Source: Hyphomonas pacifica (GTDB taxonomy: Bacteria; Pseudomonadota; Alphaproteobacteria; Caulobacterales; Hyphomonadaceae). From it: a DNA stretch of 35,055 bases. Each line of letters starts with the position of its first letter. Within the stretch, counting starts at the first letter, position 1. The notes below the pieces were generated by a model. It worked only from the letters and a program-made list of their open reading frames with translations, had not been told where the DNA came from and searched no databases. The stretch lies in the NCBI RefSeq assembly GCF_000682675.1, contig NZ_AWFA01000025.1, forward strand, positions 1 through 35,055. The letters run 5' to 3'. Shown here in pieces: positions 16,406-26,228 of the stretch. A program made the position numbers and the translations under genes.

Positions 16406-17519
16406 TCAGGCCTCGTCGCCCTCGCCTTTCGCGACGGAAGCTGCCAGCGCAGCGGAGAGAAATAGGTCGATGTCCCCGTCCAGAACTCCGGATGTATCGG
16501 AGGTTTCTACCTCGGTTCGCAGATCCTTTACCATCTGATAGGGCTGCAACACATAGGATCGGATCTGGTGGCCAAAACCAATCGCACTCTTCTCAGCATA
16601 CTGCGCATCTGCCACAGACCGGCGGTTCTGCAATTCCAGCTCATACAGCTTTGAGCGCAGCATCTGCCACGCTTGGTCCCGGTTGCGGTGTTGTGACCGG
16701 TCGTTCTGGCACTGCACCACAATGCCGGTCGGCTCGTGCGTCAGGCGCACGGCGGAGTCAGTTCGGTTGACGTGCTGTCCACCTGCGCCGGATGCACGAT
16801 ATGTATCTGTACGCACATCTGACGGATTGATCTCAATCTCAATATTGTCATCGATCACCGGCGTCACGCTGACAGAGGCAAAGCTGGTATGACGGCGCGC
16901 AGAACTGTCGAAGGGCGAAATCCGCACCAAACGGTGCACGCCGGTTTCAGACTTCAGCCAGCCATAAGCATTCTCACCCTTGATCTGCAGGGTGGCGGAC
17001 TTGATGCCCGCTTCCTCGCCCTCACGCGCGTCCATCTCCTCGACCTTCATGTCGTGTGCTTCGGCCCAGCGCGCATACATCCGCCGCAGGATGGAGGCCC
17101 AGTCCTGGCTCTCCGTGCCACCTTCGCCGGCATTGATCTGGATGAAACAGTCATTGGCGTCGGCTTCGCCGGACAGCAGCGCGGCCAGCTCGGCCTTCTC
17201 TGCCCTCGTAGCGGCCTTCTGCAGAGTCGCCTCAATATCAGCGATCATGCTCTCGTCGCCCTCAGCGAGTTCGAGCAATTCTTCTGCATCACTGGCTTCC
17301 TGTTGCAGGGACTTAACAGTTTCAATGCCCTCAGCCAGACGCTGACGCTCACGCATCATGCCCTGAGCGGCCTGCGGATCGTCCCAGAAGTCAGGGCGCT
17401 CGGAAAGTGCTGTCAGCTCATCAAGACGTTTCGTGGCAACGTCCCAGTCAAAGACGCCTCCGTAGCAAGTCTGCCGACTGGCGGATCTGGTCGATGAGCG
17501 ATTTGATTTCTGCGGACAT
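16406..17519 (-). CDS. prfB: Peptide chain release factor 2, expressed by programmed +1 frameshift
   Basis: RF2 recognises UGA and UAA stop codons and triggers peptide release. The reading frame is split. The ATG at 17519 (AAGGGG 8 nt upstream) opens 23 codons, [19 protein letters not shown] then RRRL, ending at an in-frame TGA (17448-17450). Translation continues after a +1 shift as [13 protein letters not shown] to the stop at 16406, about 370 aa in total, the normal RF2 length. The stop-recognition SPF is at residues about 201-203 ([15 protein letters not shown]) and the catalytic GGQ at about 246-248 ([18 protein letters not shown]). It lies 90 nt downstream of pbp1A, a common pairing in alphaproteobacteria. 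A plain ORF search gives a wrong N-terminus, extended to 17635. Confidence 0.95.
17447..17461 (-). promoter_or_regulatory. prfB programmed +1 frameshift site
   Basis: The coding strand reads GGAGG-CGT-CTT-TGA-C: an internal Shine-Dalgarno-like GGAGG, 3 nt, the slippery CTT, and the in-frame TGA followed by C. The Escherichia coli site (AGGGGG-TAT-CTT-TGA-C) has the same spacing. When RF2 is scarce the ribosome pauses at UGA and slips from CUU to UUU, so RF2 controls its own synthesis. Confidence 0.95.
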
Positions 17520-17609
17520 GTGATCAGCCCCTTATTCTTATGTGTCGGTCCAAAAACTGAGAGGCGGGCTATAGCCTGCCCACCTCTTAGCGTCAAAATC
17601 GTAAGTACG

Positions 17610-20261
17610 TCAGAAAATGCCATCCAGGCTATCATCCGCAGGCTTTTCAGCCTGTGGGCCTAGCGGGTTGCCCTCATCGACAATGCCGGCATCCCGTTCA
17701 GGATCAAAGCCGCTGGAGACACCGCCCGTATTACCGCAAGTGCCAGAGATGGAGAGACAGTCACTGGTATCGCGGAAGGCGTTCATGCCCGGCTCTGTGC
17801 CAGGGCGGAAGGCTTCATCAATGATGACATCCGTTCCCGGTCCCGGCAGGTCTCCCGTGCGGGCATCAATCTTGACCAGGCGCACGCCAGGAGGAATCCG
17901 GAACGGAATGGCAGCCTCTTTCTCAAGAGCTTTTTCCATGAAATCGGTGAAAATCGGTGCCGCGACAGAACCACCGGCCTCACCTTCGCCCAGAGATCGG
18001 TTGTCATCAAAGCCAATACGTACGCCAACCACCAGATCTGGGGAAAAGCCCATGAAGACGGCATCACGATAATCATCCGTCGTACCCGTCTTGCCCGCCA
18101 GTGGTTTGCCGACGCGAAGGGCACGACGGCCCGTCCCGCGCTCGACCACGCCTTCCAGCATATGCGTCACCTGATAGGCGATGATGGGGTCCAGAACCTG
18201 CTCGCCAATCTCGGCCAGTTGGGGTGGTTCCTGCCCGTCCCACTCTTCGGCCTGACAGCCCTCGCAGGCACGTTCATCATGACGGAACAGGGTACGGCCA
18301 TGACGGTCCTGCACACGGTCCAGCAACGTTGGTGTGATCTTCTTGCCGCCATTAACGAACCCGGCATAGCCGCGGGCCATATCAATCAAATACGCATCAC
18401 CCGCACCAAGAGACATCGCCGGGTAAGGCGGCAGTTCTTCATAGACCCCCATGCGGACAGCCAGATTTGACACCGCTTCCATACCAATGTCCTGCGCGAC
18501 CCGGGCCGTCACAAGGTTAAGTGACTTCTCCAAGGCGATGCGCAAGGTCACCATGCCGTAGGTGCGCCCTGCAGTATAGTTAGACGGGCGCCAGTAATCA
18601 TTTGTGGAGACGTCAAAGGCCACAAAGGGAGCATCCAGCATGCGAGACGCTGGAGTGTAGCCCCGCTCAAGTGCTGCCGCATAGACAAAAGGCTTGAAGC
18701 TGGAACCGGGCTGTCGCTTGGACTGGGTTACACGATTGTAGCTGGACTTGAAAAAGGAATAGCCGCCCTGCATGGCCAGAATACGACCCGTATGCGGATC
18801 CAGCGCAACCAGACCGCCATCCACCGCCGGCACCTGCCGCAGGGTCGCATTGCCGATTGGAACCAGCTTGATGTCGTCTTCATCGGCCGTTTCGGCCAGA
18901 TCGCCTTCTTGCTTTGCACTTTTCTGTGTCGTCTCGGGCCTGGACGCGTCGACTTCCTTGCGCTTGAATTCCGCCAGGATGACATGGCCGACCTGCAGGC
19001 CAGCCTTCTCGCCCTCCGGCTTGTATGTGGCCGCCCATTTAACTTCTTCAGCTGGCATCGGAATGGTTTCGCCATCGGTCAGCGTCAGTTCCGCGCCATT
19101 TGAGCCAACGCTTGTGACAAGCGCCGCTTCCCAGGTGCCATAGCCGCCGGGCAGCTCAACTGCCTTAAGCTGCTCCAGGACATCACCATCCTTCGGGTTC
19201 AAGGTCGTGACCGGCCCGCGCCAGCCATGACGGCGATCATAGGCAATCAGGCCATTCTGCAGGGCTTCCTGCGCAGCAAGCTGCAGACGTGTGTCGATGG
19301 TCGAACGAATGGACAGACCGCCCTGTTGCAGCGTGTCTTCGCCATAATTCTTGATCAGGTCCTTGCGCAGTTCCTGCACGAAATAGGTCGCAGCGGCATA
19401 TTCCGGGCCTTTCAGGCGACGCGTCGTAGACAGCGGTTTGGCCATCGCCTCTTCGGCTTCTTCCTTGGTGATATAGCCATCCTCAACCATCCGGCCGAGC
19501 ACATAATTACGACGGGCCAGCAGGCGTTCCGGGCGGCTGTAAGGGTTCACAGCGGAAGGTGCCTTGGCCAGGGAAGCCAGAATGGCCGCTTCCGACAGAT
19601 CCAGTTCCGGAAGCGACTTGTCAAAATAGTTCAGCGCAGCAGAGCCAACGCCATAAGAGCGATAGCCAAGATAGATCTCGTTAAGATACAATTCCAGGAT
19701 CTGTTCCTTGGTGAACTCTTTCTCCATGCGCTGCGCAATGATGGCTTCCTTCGCCTTGCGCTGCAGGTTCTGATCCCGCGTCAGCAGCATGTTTTTGGCC
19801 ACCTGCTGTGTAATTGTCGACCCACCCTGCAGACCGCCAGAGCCGGTGATCTTGTTCTTTGCAGAGTTCACGGCACCGCGTGCAATGCCCACATAGTCGA
19901 GGCCATGGTGGGTGAAAAAGTTCTTGTCCTCGGCTGCCACAAATGCCTGCACGACATGCGTCGGCATGGATTCGTATGGCACAAAGACCCTGTGCTGGTC
20001 CGCGAATTCCGCGATCAACGTTCCATCGCCGGCGTGCACGCGCGAGGTAATAGGCGGCTCATACTGTTTCAATTTTTCAACTGAAGGCACGGACCGGCCA
20101 AGAGCGGCGAAGTAAAGCCACAGGCAGATCATGCCAGCGACACCGAGCACAAAGCCCAGAATGATCAGGCGGCGCGCCCAGGTCCATAGCCAAGGAGGTC
20201 CTGGCAGGAACCGCTTTTCGCCTTCCGGCTCTTCCATATGAGGATTGGAGAAGTTCGACAT
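17610..20261 (-). CDS. mrcA: Penicillin-binding protein 1A (bifunctional transglycosylase/transpeptidase)
   Basis: An 883-aa class A PBP that polymerises and cross-links peptidoglycan at the inner membrane. The ATG at 20261 is chosen over the frame's first codon because the protein then begins [18 protein letters not shown], just before the single membrane segment (residues about 30-53). The transglycosylase (GT51) domain has catalytic Glu near 111 in [12 protein letters not shown], plus [13 protein letters not shown] long insert (about 345-470) with a charged stretch is typical of alphaproteobacterial PBP1A. The transpeptidase has SSFK (about 520-523), SLN (about 580-582) and KTGT (about 724-727). 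All catalytic motifs are intact. The Pro/Asp-rich tail ends in DDSLDGIF. It lies upstream of prfB. Confidence 0.95.
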   Translation of the reverse strand: MSNFSNPHMEEPEGEKRFLPGPPWLWTWARRLIILGFVLGVAGMICLWLYFAALGRSVPSVEKLKQYEPPITSRVHAGDGTLIAEFADQHRVFVPYESMPTHVVQAFVAAEDKNFFTHHGLDYVGIARGAVNSAKNKITGSGGLQGGSTITQQVAKNMLLTRDQNLQRKAKEAIIAQRMEKEFTKEQILELYLNEIYLGYRSYGVGSAALNYFDKSLPELDLSEAAILASLAKAPSAVNPYSRPERLLARRNYVLGRMVEDGYITKEEAEEAMAKPLSTTRRLKGPEYAAATYFVQELRKDLIKNYGEDTLQQGGLSIRSTIDTRLQLAAQEALQNGLIAYDRRHGWRGPVTTLNPKDGDVLEQLKAVELPGGYGTWEAALVTSVGSNGAELTLTDGETIPMPAEEVKWAATYKPEGEKAGLQVGHVILAEFKRKEVDASRPETTQKSAKQEGDLAETADEDDIKLVPIGNATLRQVPAVDGGLVALDPHTGRILAMQGGYSFFKSSYNRVTQSKRQPGSSFKPFVYAAALERGYTPASRMLDAPFVAFDVSTNDYWRPSNYTAGRTYGMVTLRIALEKSLNLVTARVAQDIGMEAVSNLAVRMGVYEELPPYPAMSLGAGDAYLIDMARGYAGFVNGGKKITPTLLDRVQDRHGRTLFRHDERACEGCQAEEWDGQEPPQLAEIGEQVLDPIIAYQVTHMLEGVVERGTGRRALRVGKPLAGKTGTTDDYRDAVFMGFSPDLVVGVRIGFDDNRSLGEGEAGGSVAAPIFTDFMEKALEKEAAIPFRIPPGVRLVKIDARTGDLPGPGTDVIIDEAFRPGTEPGMNAFRDTSDCLSISGTCGNTGGVSSGFDPERDAGIVDEGNPLGPQAEKPADDSLDGIF

Positions 20262-20362
20262 AATTTTCCCGTCAGCTGACGCTTCGCGGAATCGCATTGG
20301 TTTCCGGCGATAGTAAGGCGCACCTATGACCTGTGGAAGGGTTCAGCTGCCTGACAATTACG

Positions 20363-22279
20363 TCAGATGTCCTGGCGGTCAATCGCGCCGTCACTCATGG
20401 AGACATCCGGCAGTTTGCGCTTTTCAGGAACAGGCTCTGTCAGGCCATTCACCAGCTTCGCCTCCAGATCTGCACGTTCCTTTGCGGGCGGATGGTTATC
20501 CAGCGCGTACTGCCAGGCCTCACGGGCCGCGTCCTTATCGCCCTGATACCAATAGATGTCGCCCAGATGCGTCTCGATTTCCCAGTGGCGATGCGGCTGC
20601 AATTCCTGGCGGGACATCTCGATCAGCTTGCGCGCCTCATCCAAATGGCCCAGCTTGAAATAGGCCCAGCCGAGGGAATCCGTAATATAGGGATCGCGAT
20701 CTGCCAGCGCGCGGGCACGGTGCAACACCTTGAACCCCTCATCCAGCTTGTCAGTATTTACAATCAGGAAATAGCCGAGCGAATTCAGCGTGTAGGGGTC
20801 GTTCGGACGCGCCAGCCGCTCCGTCCGCAGAATGGTCAACGCTTCGTTGATCTTGTCTACCTTGCCCAGCGCGTCGGCCAGCATCATGCGGCGATCATGC
20901 GTGTCGTCCAACTCGCGAGCCTTTTCAGCATGAATGGCCGCCTGCTCCAGATCACCGAACTGGCCGTTTATCTCGGCCGCCAATCCATGAGCCGCCGCCA
21001 GCTCGGCCGGATTTTCTGCCAGTTCGATGACTTCATCGACCAGCTCAACGGACTGTTTCTCGTCTTCCAGCAGTGTCGTCAGCTGTAGCGCGCCATACAG
21101 GGTAGACAGGCGGTTATCCGCGTCCGACAGGTCCAGCGCCGCATCAATCGCCTTGCGGGCTTCATCCTTGCGGTCCAGCATGATCAGCGCCTGCGCAGCA
21201 GAAATCTCCAGGGTCGGCGTCGGCTCTGGCGCGCTGAGCGCAACATGGGCCACGCCCTCATACAGGGCGCTCTGATACATCTCGGCGATGATGGCCGCGC
21301 GCAGATCATTATCGCCCGGATAGACCAGCAGCGCGATCTGATCGAAGGACGAACGCTGGTCATCAAAGCCATCAATCCTGCCGCCCATCATGATGGTGCG
21401 GATATAGCGCTGCTCCTGCAGGGCGCGCGACACATCTGCCAGAGACTGGGTAAAGGCAGAACGGACATTCAGCGGGTCATTGTCCAGATTCTTGCCGGTC
21501 TTCAGGCTTTCAATCGCCGCAGCATAGCTGATCGCTTCTTCCGGCTCGGCATCGGCCAGTTGTTTGTAGACCGCCTGCGCCTCTTCCACACGGCCAAGAC
21601 GCTGCAGCAACAGCGCATGGCGCTGGATCACCGTCTTCACATGGCCATACAGTAGACCCTTGGGATCAAACTGGTGCTCGGGTGCCTCAATCTTGCTGGG
21701 CGTCAGATACTCATACACCGCAAGCGCCTGTTCCGGGCGGTCCAGCGCCTCCAGCATCGCGGCCAGCGACAGATCTCCGGTCAGTCCGGGCATGGAAGAC
21801 GCCGCCATGCGATGGCGCTCAATGGCCTCATCCGGCTTATTGTCCAGCGCCAGAAGCCAGGCATCTAGATAAGCGTAGAAGCTGGTCTCTCCCTCCTCGC
21901 CCGTCCCACTTGAGGCAGCATCCAGAATGGCGCGGGCAGACTCGGTATCGCCTGCTGCCGCGCGATCAATCGCCAGGAAAGCCGCAAATAGCGGGCTGGC
22001 ATTCCGGTCTTCCTCCGGCAGCGCCTTGATCATTTGCAGGAAGGCCGCCATGTCGCCCGCCTTCACGGCGTCGACCGGCATGTCATAGGCGTCCACGCCC
22101 ACTGGCTTTCTGGCCTCGTCCAGCACGGCAGTCGCAAGCGCTGCGTCAGACAGAGGCATGGAGAATTCCGCCTGAACGGTCTCTACGGACGGCCGCGCAG
22201 GGGCAGGCTCCGTGGCGCAGGCGCCCAAAGCCAAAGAGATGGACAGGGCGGAAGCGGCGATGAGCAGTCGGCGGTGCAT
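20363..22279 (-). CDS. TPR-repeat lipoprotein
   Basis: A 638-aa lipoprotein: signal MHRRLLIAASALSISLALGAC with lipobox LGAC (Cys 21), then a Pro-rich linker and an almost wholly helical body. TPR units are clear in the C-terminal half: AAEINGQFGDLEQAAIHAEKA, NSLGYFLIVNTDKLDEGFKVLHRA, DSLGWAYFKLGHLDEARKLIEMS and THLGDIYWYQGDKDAAREAWQYA. The series resembles TPR lipoproteins that act as scaffolds for envelope assembly. No enzymatic motif is seen. It lies upstream of pbp1A by 101 nt on the same strand, so co-transcription with the cell-wall genes is possible but not shown. The start has only a weak GGAG about 13 nt upstream; the lipobox position supports it. Confidence 0.88.
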   Translation of the reverse strand: MHRRLLIAASALSISLALGACATEPAPARPSVETVQAEFSMPLSDAALATAVLDEARKPVGVDAYDMPVDAVKAGDMAAFLQMIKALPEEDRNASPLFAAFLAIDRAAAGDTESARAILDAASSGTGEEGETSFYAYLDAWLLALDNKPDEAIERHRMAASSMPGLTGDLSLAAMLEALDRPEQALAVYEYLTPSKIEAPEHQFDPKGLLYGHVKTVIQRHALLLQRLGRVEEAQAVYKQLADAEPEEAISYAAAIESLKTGKNLDNDPLNVRSAFTQSLADVSRALQEQRYIRTIMMGGRIDGFDDQRSSFDQIALLVYPGDNDLRAAIIAEMYQSALYEGVAHVALSAPEPTPTLEISAAQALIMLDRKDEARKAIDAALDLSDADNRLSTLYGALQLTTLLEDEKQSVELVDEVIELAENPAELAAAHGLAAEINGQFGDLEQAAIHAEKARELDDTHDRRMMLADALGKVDKINEALTILRTERLARPNDPYTLNSLGYFLIVNTDKLDEGFKVLHRARALADRDPYITDSLGWAYFKLGHLDEARKLIEMSRQELQPHRHWEIETHLGDIYWYQGDKDAAREAWQYALDNHPPAKERADLEAKLVNGLTEPVPEKRKLPDVSMSDGAIDRQDI

Positions 22280-22358
22280 GTGAATGAGTCACTCCGGGTT
22301 CGGTTACTAACCTGAGTGAAGCAGTGCCATGCGGCAAGAGCAAGGCATTAGATGGAGA

Positions 22359-22389
22359 AAGCGCGGCAGGTTTCAGGCCTGCCGCGCTT
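22359..22389 (-). terminator. Hairpin terminator downstream of ETF-ubiquinone oxidoreductase
   Basis: A perfect 12-bp stem (AAGCGCGGCAGG / CCTGCCGCGCTT) with a 7-nt loop lies 27 nt after the ETF-QO stop codon. On the minus strand the stem is followed by TTTCTCC, a short U-rich stretch, so intrinsic termination is likely. It isolates the ETF-QO gene from the TPR gene. Confidence 0.8.
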
Positions 22390-22415
22390 ATCTGAAGTCA
22401 TTGTAATCTCACAGA

Positions 22416-24098
22416 TTACATATTCGGATAGGCTGGCCCACCGCCACCTTCCGGCACGGTCCAGTTAATGTTCAGATTCGGATCCTTGATGTCGCAGGTC
22501 TTGCAGTGGATGCAGTTCTGGGAGTTGATCTGGAACTTCAGCTCGCCGCCCTCCTCGATCCACTCATACACACCTGCCGGGCAGTACCGCGCGGACGGAC
22601 CCGCATAAACATCATGCTCGGAAGCCTTCTGCAGCGCCATGTCCTTCACTACCAGGTGAACCGGCTGGTCTTCGCCGTGATAAGTATTGGTGAAGGACAC
22701 ATTGGTCAGCTTGTCGAAGCTGATCACGCCATCGGGTTTCGGATAGTCGATAGGCTTGAAGTTCTTCGCCGGCTTCAGGCTCGCCGCATCGGTCTTGCCG
22801 TGCTTCAGCGTACCGAAGAAGGAGAAACCGCCGAACAGGCTGGAAATCCACATTTCCAGGCCGCCCATCGGAATACCGATGGCCGTGCCGAGCTTCGACC
22901 AGAGCGGCTTCACGTTCCGCACCTGCTTCAGCTCCTTGTAGACGGAAGACTTCTTGTAAGCGTCTTCATAGGAAGTCAGCACATCACCCTGACGGCCTTC
23001 CTTGATGGCTTCGAACGCGGCTTCCGCGCCCATCATGCCGGTCAGGATAGCATTATGGCTGCCCTTGATACGCGGCACGTTGACGAAGCCTGCGCCACAC
23101 CCGATCAGCGCGCCGCCCGGGAAGGCCAGCTTCGGAACGGACTGGAAGCCGCCCTCGGTGATCGCCCGCGCGCCATAGGCCACGCGTTTGCCACCCTTCA
23201 GATGCGGCAGCACGGAGGCATGGTGCTTGAAGCGCTGGAATTCCTGATACGGCGATATGTACGGGTTGGCGTAGTTCAGATGAACCACGAAGCCGACCGA
23301 GATGAACGGCTCGCCATTGTCGCGGAAATGGTACAGGAAGCTTCCGCCGCCAGTGGAATTGTCCAGCGGCCAGCCCATTGTGTGCTGGACATAACCTTCC
23401 TGGAAATTCTCTTCCGGAACAGACCACAACTCTTTCAGACCGATGCCGTATTTCTGCGGGTCGCGGCCTTCATCCAGATTGAACTTGGCAATCAGCTGCT
23501 TGGTGAGAGAGCCGCGCGCGCCTTCAGCGAACAGTACATATTTGCCCAGCAATTCCATGCCGGGCTCATAGTCTGGTTTGTGGGAGCCATCGGCTGCAAT
23601 GCCCATTACGCCGGCTACGATACCTTTCACTTCGCCATTGTCACCCAGAACCAGATCAGATGCGGCAAAGCCCGGGAAGACTTCCACACCGAGATTTTCA
23701 GCTTCCTGGCCCAGCCAGCGCGCAACATTTGCCAGCGAGCCGGTGAAGTTGCCATGGTTTTTCATAAAGCCCGGCATTGGCAGCCAGGAAATGTCGGCCT
23801 CACCGTTCGGTCCGAGGAATTTGAACTTGTCAGCCGTCACTTCGGTTTTCAGCGGGCGATCGTCACGCTCGCGCCAGCCCGGCAACAGCTTGTCCAGACC
23901 AACCGGGTCCATCACCACGCCGGAAAGAATGTGCGCGCCGATCTCGCCGCCCTTCTCGATCACGACGACCGAGAGATCCACGCCAGCCTCATTGGCCAGT
24001 TGTTTGAAGCGAATTGCTGCCGACAGGCCAGCCGGTCCGCCACCGACAATGACCAGATCATATTCCATCGACTCGCGCTCAATAGCGTCATCAGCCAT
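22416..24098 (-). CDS. Electron transfer flavoprotein-ubiquinone oxidoreductase
   Basis: A 560-aa ETF:ubiquinone oxidoreductase, which passes electrons from fatty-acid and amino-acid dehydrogenases via ETF to the membrane quinone pool. The N-terminus carries the FAD dinucleotide fold (MEYDLVIVGGGPAGLSAAIRF). The body contains GKYVLFAEGARGSLTKQL and GGALIGCGAGFVNVPRIKGSH. The C-terminus has the single 4Fe-4S cluster ligands: CPAGVYEW and NCIHCKTCDIKDP, ending NLNINWTVPEGGGGPAYPNM. Length and all cofactor motifs are normal. The start has an excellent AGGAGG ribosome site. It is divergent from the uracil-DNA glycosylase gene (93 nt apart) and no etfAB genes are in the window. Peripheral association with the inner membrane is expected from the family. 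Confidence 0.96.
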   Translation of the reverse strand: MADDAIERESMEYDLVIVGGGPAGLSAAIRFKQLANEAGVDLSVVVIEKGGEIGAHILSGVVMDPVGLDKLLPGWRERDDRPLKTEVTADKFKFLGPNGEADISWLPMPGFMKNHGNFTGSLANVARWLGQEAENLGVEVFPGFAASDLVLGDNGEVKGIVAGVMGIAADGSHKPDYEPGMELLGKYVLFAEGARGSLTKQLIAKFNLDEGRDPQKYGIGLKELWSVPEENFQEGYVQHTMGWPLDNSTGGGSFLYHFRDNGEPFISVGFVVHLNYANPYISPYQEFQRFKHHASVLPHLKGGKRVAYGARAITEGGFQSVPKLAFPGGALIGCGAGFVNVPRIKGSHNAILTGMMGAEAAFEAIKEGRQGDVLTSYEDAYKKSSVYKELKQVRNVKPLWSKLGTAIGIPMGGLEMWISSLFGGFSFFGTLKHGKTDAASLKPAKNFKPIDYPKPDGVISFDKLTNVSFTNTYHGEDQPVHLVVKDMALQKASEHDVYAGPSARYCPAGVYEWIEEGGELKFQINSQNCIHCKTCDIKDPNLNINWTVPEGGGGPAYPNM

Positions 24099-24191
24099 TG
24101 GTTTCTCCTCCTTGCGGGTGATAAGGTGCCCGCTCTAAGCCCATTTGTTTAAGCAATTACAGCGTCTATCAGGAAGGTCCAGAGCGTCCAT

Positions 24192-24980
24192 ATGCCAACC
24201 CCTGCGTCAATTGATGCATTTAAAGCACTCGCCGAGTGGTGGGAGGACATGGGCGTGGAGGTCGATGACGCGACGGTACAGGCATATTTGAAGGTCGCAG
24301 AGCGTGCTGCGCCGCCTGCCGGGGCCGCTGCGGCCACGCCTGTCCGACGCGCTCGCCGCAAGAAGATCAATTGGGTCGAAGAAGCAGAAAGGGCTGCAAG
24401 CGCCTGCGATTCGGTCGGGGCGCTAAAAGACGCCATTGAACAGTTTGACGGCAGCCCTCTGAAACAGGGCGCGGAAAACACCGTTGTCTATGATGGCACA
24501 CCGGGTGCCAGCCTGATGGTGATCGGCGAAGGCCCCGGCGCGGAAGAGGATCGCAAGGGCTTGCCCTTTGTCGGCAAGGCGGGCCAATTGCTGGACAAGA
24601 TGCTGGCCGCCATTCATCGTGACCGGACCGAAAATGCCTTCATCACGAATGTGAACTATTGGCGCCCACCCGGAAACCGCAATCCGGAAGACGAGGAACT
24701 GGCCGTCTGCCATCCCTTCGTGGACCGTATGATCGAATTGGCAAAGCCGACCCTGATTGTCGCGGCAGGCGGCGTACCAGCCAAATATCTGCTGGACAGC
24801 TCAAACGGCATTATGCGTCTGCGCGGCACCGAGCATGTCTACACCACAGCCAGCGGCTTCAGTGTGCCCCTCATCCCGATCCTGCATCCCGCCTATCTTT
24901 TGCGCCGCCCACAAGACAAATCCCGCGCATGGCGGGATTTGCTGCTCGTTGAGAAGCGGTTGGAAGAACTGGGCGGCTAG
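24192..24980 (+). CDS. Uracil-DNA glycosylase, family 4-like
   Basis: A 262-aa uracil-DNA glycosylase that removes uracil from DNA to start base-excision repair. An N-terminal extension of about 90 residues (Ala-rich, then the basic patch RRARRKK) precedes the catalytic domain. Family-4 motif 1 is GEGPGAEEDRKGLPFVGKAGQLL (about residues 112-134), followed by NVNYWRPPGNRNPEDEEL and motif 2 HPAYLLRRPQDK. Of the four cysteines that hold the 4Fe-4S cluster in classical family-4 enzymes only the one in LAVCHPF is recognisable; the first pair is replaced (FDGSPLK) and the third by Trp (NYWRPPGNR). It may therefore lack the cluster, as other alphaproteobacterial relatives appear to. It is divergent from ETF-QO and ends 3 nt before the convergent hemerythrin gene. 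Confidence 0.88.
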   Translation: MPTPASIDAFKALAEWWEDMGVEVDDATVQAYLKVAERAAPPAGAAAATPVRRARRKKINWVEEAERAASACDSVGALKDAIEQFDGSPLKQGAENTVVYDGTPGASLMVIGEGPGAEEDRKGLPFVGKAGQLLDKMLAAIHRDRTENAFITNVNYWRPPGNRNPEDEELAVCHPFVDRMIELAKPTLIVAAGGVPAKYLLDSSNGIMRLRGTEHVYTTASGFSVPLIPILHPAYLLRRPQDKSRAWRDLLLVEKRLEELGG

Positions 24981-24983
24981 CGC

Positions 24984-25460
24984 CTATTCTTCGAGAGCGG
25001 CCTCGGCCTTTTCGTCGACCAACTCCATCTCTTCCTGCTTGCGCTTTTTGAAGGCGGAGGCGATTTCTCCAGACTCATCCTTGCCGATGGCTTCTTTGGC
25101 GACTGGGAAGATTTCTGTCTCTTCCTCGTCGATATGGTGCTCATAATCATGGCGCAACGTCTTGAAGCGCGTCAGCCAGCCGGGGGAGCTCATATCCATC
25201 TCTTCCAGTTCCTGGATGATGTCGTCCAGCTCCTTGTGCTCGGCAACCGAGTGGCGGCCTTTTGGCTGGCCATCTTCTGTCTCCATCAGCGGGCTGTAGA
25301 AGGTTTCTTCCTCGGCGGCGGCATGGCCACCAACATCATAATAGAATTCCTTCCAGAGTTTCTTGCGTTCCGGCGAGTCCCCTTCGGTCTCAGCCAGACG
25401 GGACAGCAGGTCGCGATGCTTGTCGTGATCAGTCTTCAGGGTTTCATAAATCGTAGGCAT
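24984..25460 (-). CDS. Hemerythrin HHE-domain protein
   Basis: A 158-aa cytoplasmic protein with a four-helix hemerythrin-like fold that should bind a di-iron centre. Ligand candidates are H12/H15 (LKTDHDKHRDLL), H46 with the Glu run in GGHAAAEEETFYSPL, H75 in VAEHKELDDII, and the C-terminal cluster HDYEHHIDEEETEIFP. The tail is a charged, lysine/glutamate-rich helix (FKKRKQEEMELVDEKAEAALEE). Such proteins sense or buffer oxygen, nitric oxide or iron; which one cannot be told here. It converges on the uracil-DNA glycosylase gene with a 3-nt gap, and no membrane segment is present. Confidence 0.9.
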   Translation of the reverse strand: MPTIYETLKTDHDKHRDLLSRLAETEGDSPERKKLWKEFYYDVGGHAAAEEETFYSPLMETEDGQPKGRHSVAEHKELDDIIQELEEMDMSSPGWLTRFKTLRHDYEHHIDEEETEIFPVAKEAIGKDESGEIASAFKKRKQEEMELVDEKAEAALEE

Positions 25461-25544
25461 GTGAGGGAATCCTTTCGTCTGCCCTAATAATGCTTAAAAT
25501 CGCGACTTGTTCCTCCTCTCTTCGCTTCCTGATAGACCGCTCAC

Positions 25545-26228
25545 ATGCCTGCTCCGCTATCCGTCATCATCCCCACACTGAACGCCGCCGAAGGCCTGCC
25601 AGGCTGCCTGCAAAGTCTCATGCCGGGACTGGAACTGGGGCTGATCCGTGAAGTGATTGTCACTGATGGTGGCTCGGAGGATGCGACGGCCCGGATTGCC
25701 GGCGACACGGGCGCCACCCTGATCACAGCCGCAAAAGGGCGCGGGGCACAGCTTGCCGCCGGGGCGAAGGCTGCGCGCGGAGACTGGCTGCTCTTCCTGC
25801 ACGCCGACACACAGCTCTCCCGTGACTGGGCGGAGCGCGTCGGCAATCATATCGACACAAGGCCGGACAAGGCCGCAGCCTTCACCCTGAAATACCGCTC
25901 GGATGCGCGCGCCGCCCGCTGGCTGGAAAAGCGAGCCAACCGACGCGCCCGCTGGCTCGGCCTGCCCTATGGCGATCAGGGTCTGCTGATCTCCCGCAAA
26001 CTTTATAATAAGATCGGTGGTTATCCGGACGCTCCGCTGATGGAAGATGTGATGATTGTGCGCGCCATCGGAAAGTCTCGTCTCGTCTTTTTGGATGCAG
26101 AGGCCCGCACATCCGCCGCAAAATATGAACGCGACGGATGGCGCAAGCGAGCCTGGCGCAATGCCTTCCTGCTGATGCGCTTCCTGATGGGCGCAAAACC
26201 GGCAACGCTGGCAAGGGCCTATCGATGA
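25545..26228 (+). CDS. Family 2 glycosyltransferase (TIGR04283-type)
   Basis: A 227-aa GT-A fold glycosyltransferase. The N-terminus is classical (LSVIIPTLNAAEGLPGCLQSL), followed by VIVTDGGSEDATARIA and the donor-binding acidic motif LFLHADTQLS at about residues 85-95. Later motifs include RWLGLPYGDQGLLISRKLYNKIGGYPD and PLMEDVMIVRAI, typical of the family named 'rSAM/selenodomain-associated transferase 2'. It overlaps the next gene by ATGA, so the two are translationally coupled. The sugar donor and acceptor are unknown. Members often sit with an arsenosugar-type radical SAM enzyme; none is adjacent here. Confidence 0.88.
   Translation: MPAPLSVIIPTLNAAEGLPGCLQSLMPGLELGLIREVIVTDGGSEDATARIAGDTGATLITAAKGRGAQLAAGAKAARGDWLLFLHADTQLSRDWAERVGNHIDTRPDKAAAFTLKYRSDARAARWLEKRANRRARWLGLPYGDQGLLISRKLYNKIGGYPDAPLMEDVMIVRAIGKSRLVFLDAEARTSAAKYERDGWRKRAWRNAFLLMRFLMGAKPATLARAYR

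Noticed and set aside
22506-24152. A 548-codon open frame on the plus strand opposite ETF-ubiquinone oxidoreductase
   Set aside because: It is a shadow of a well-conserved gene with intact motifs on the other strand; its translation has no recognisable domain and G+C-rich third positions explain the lack of stops.
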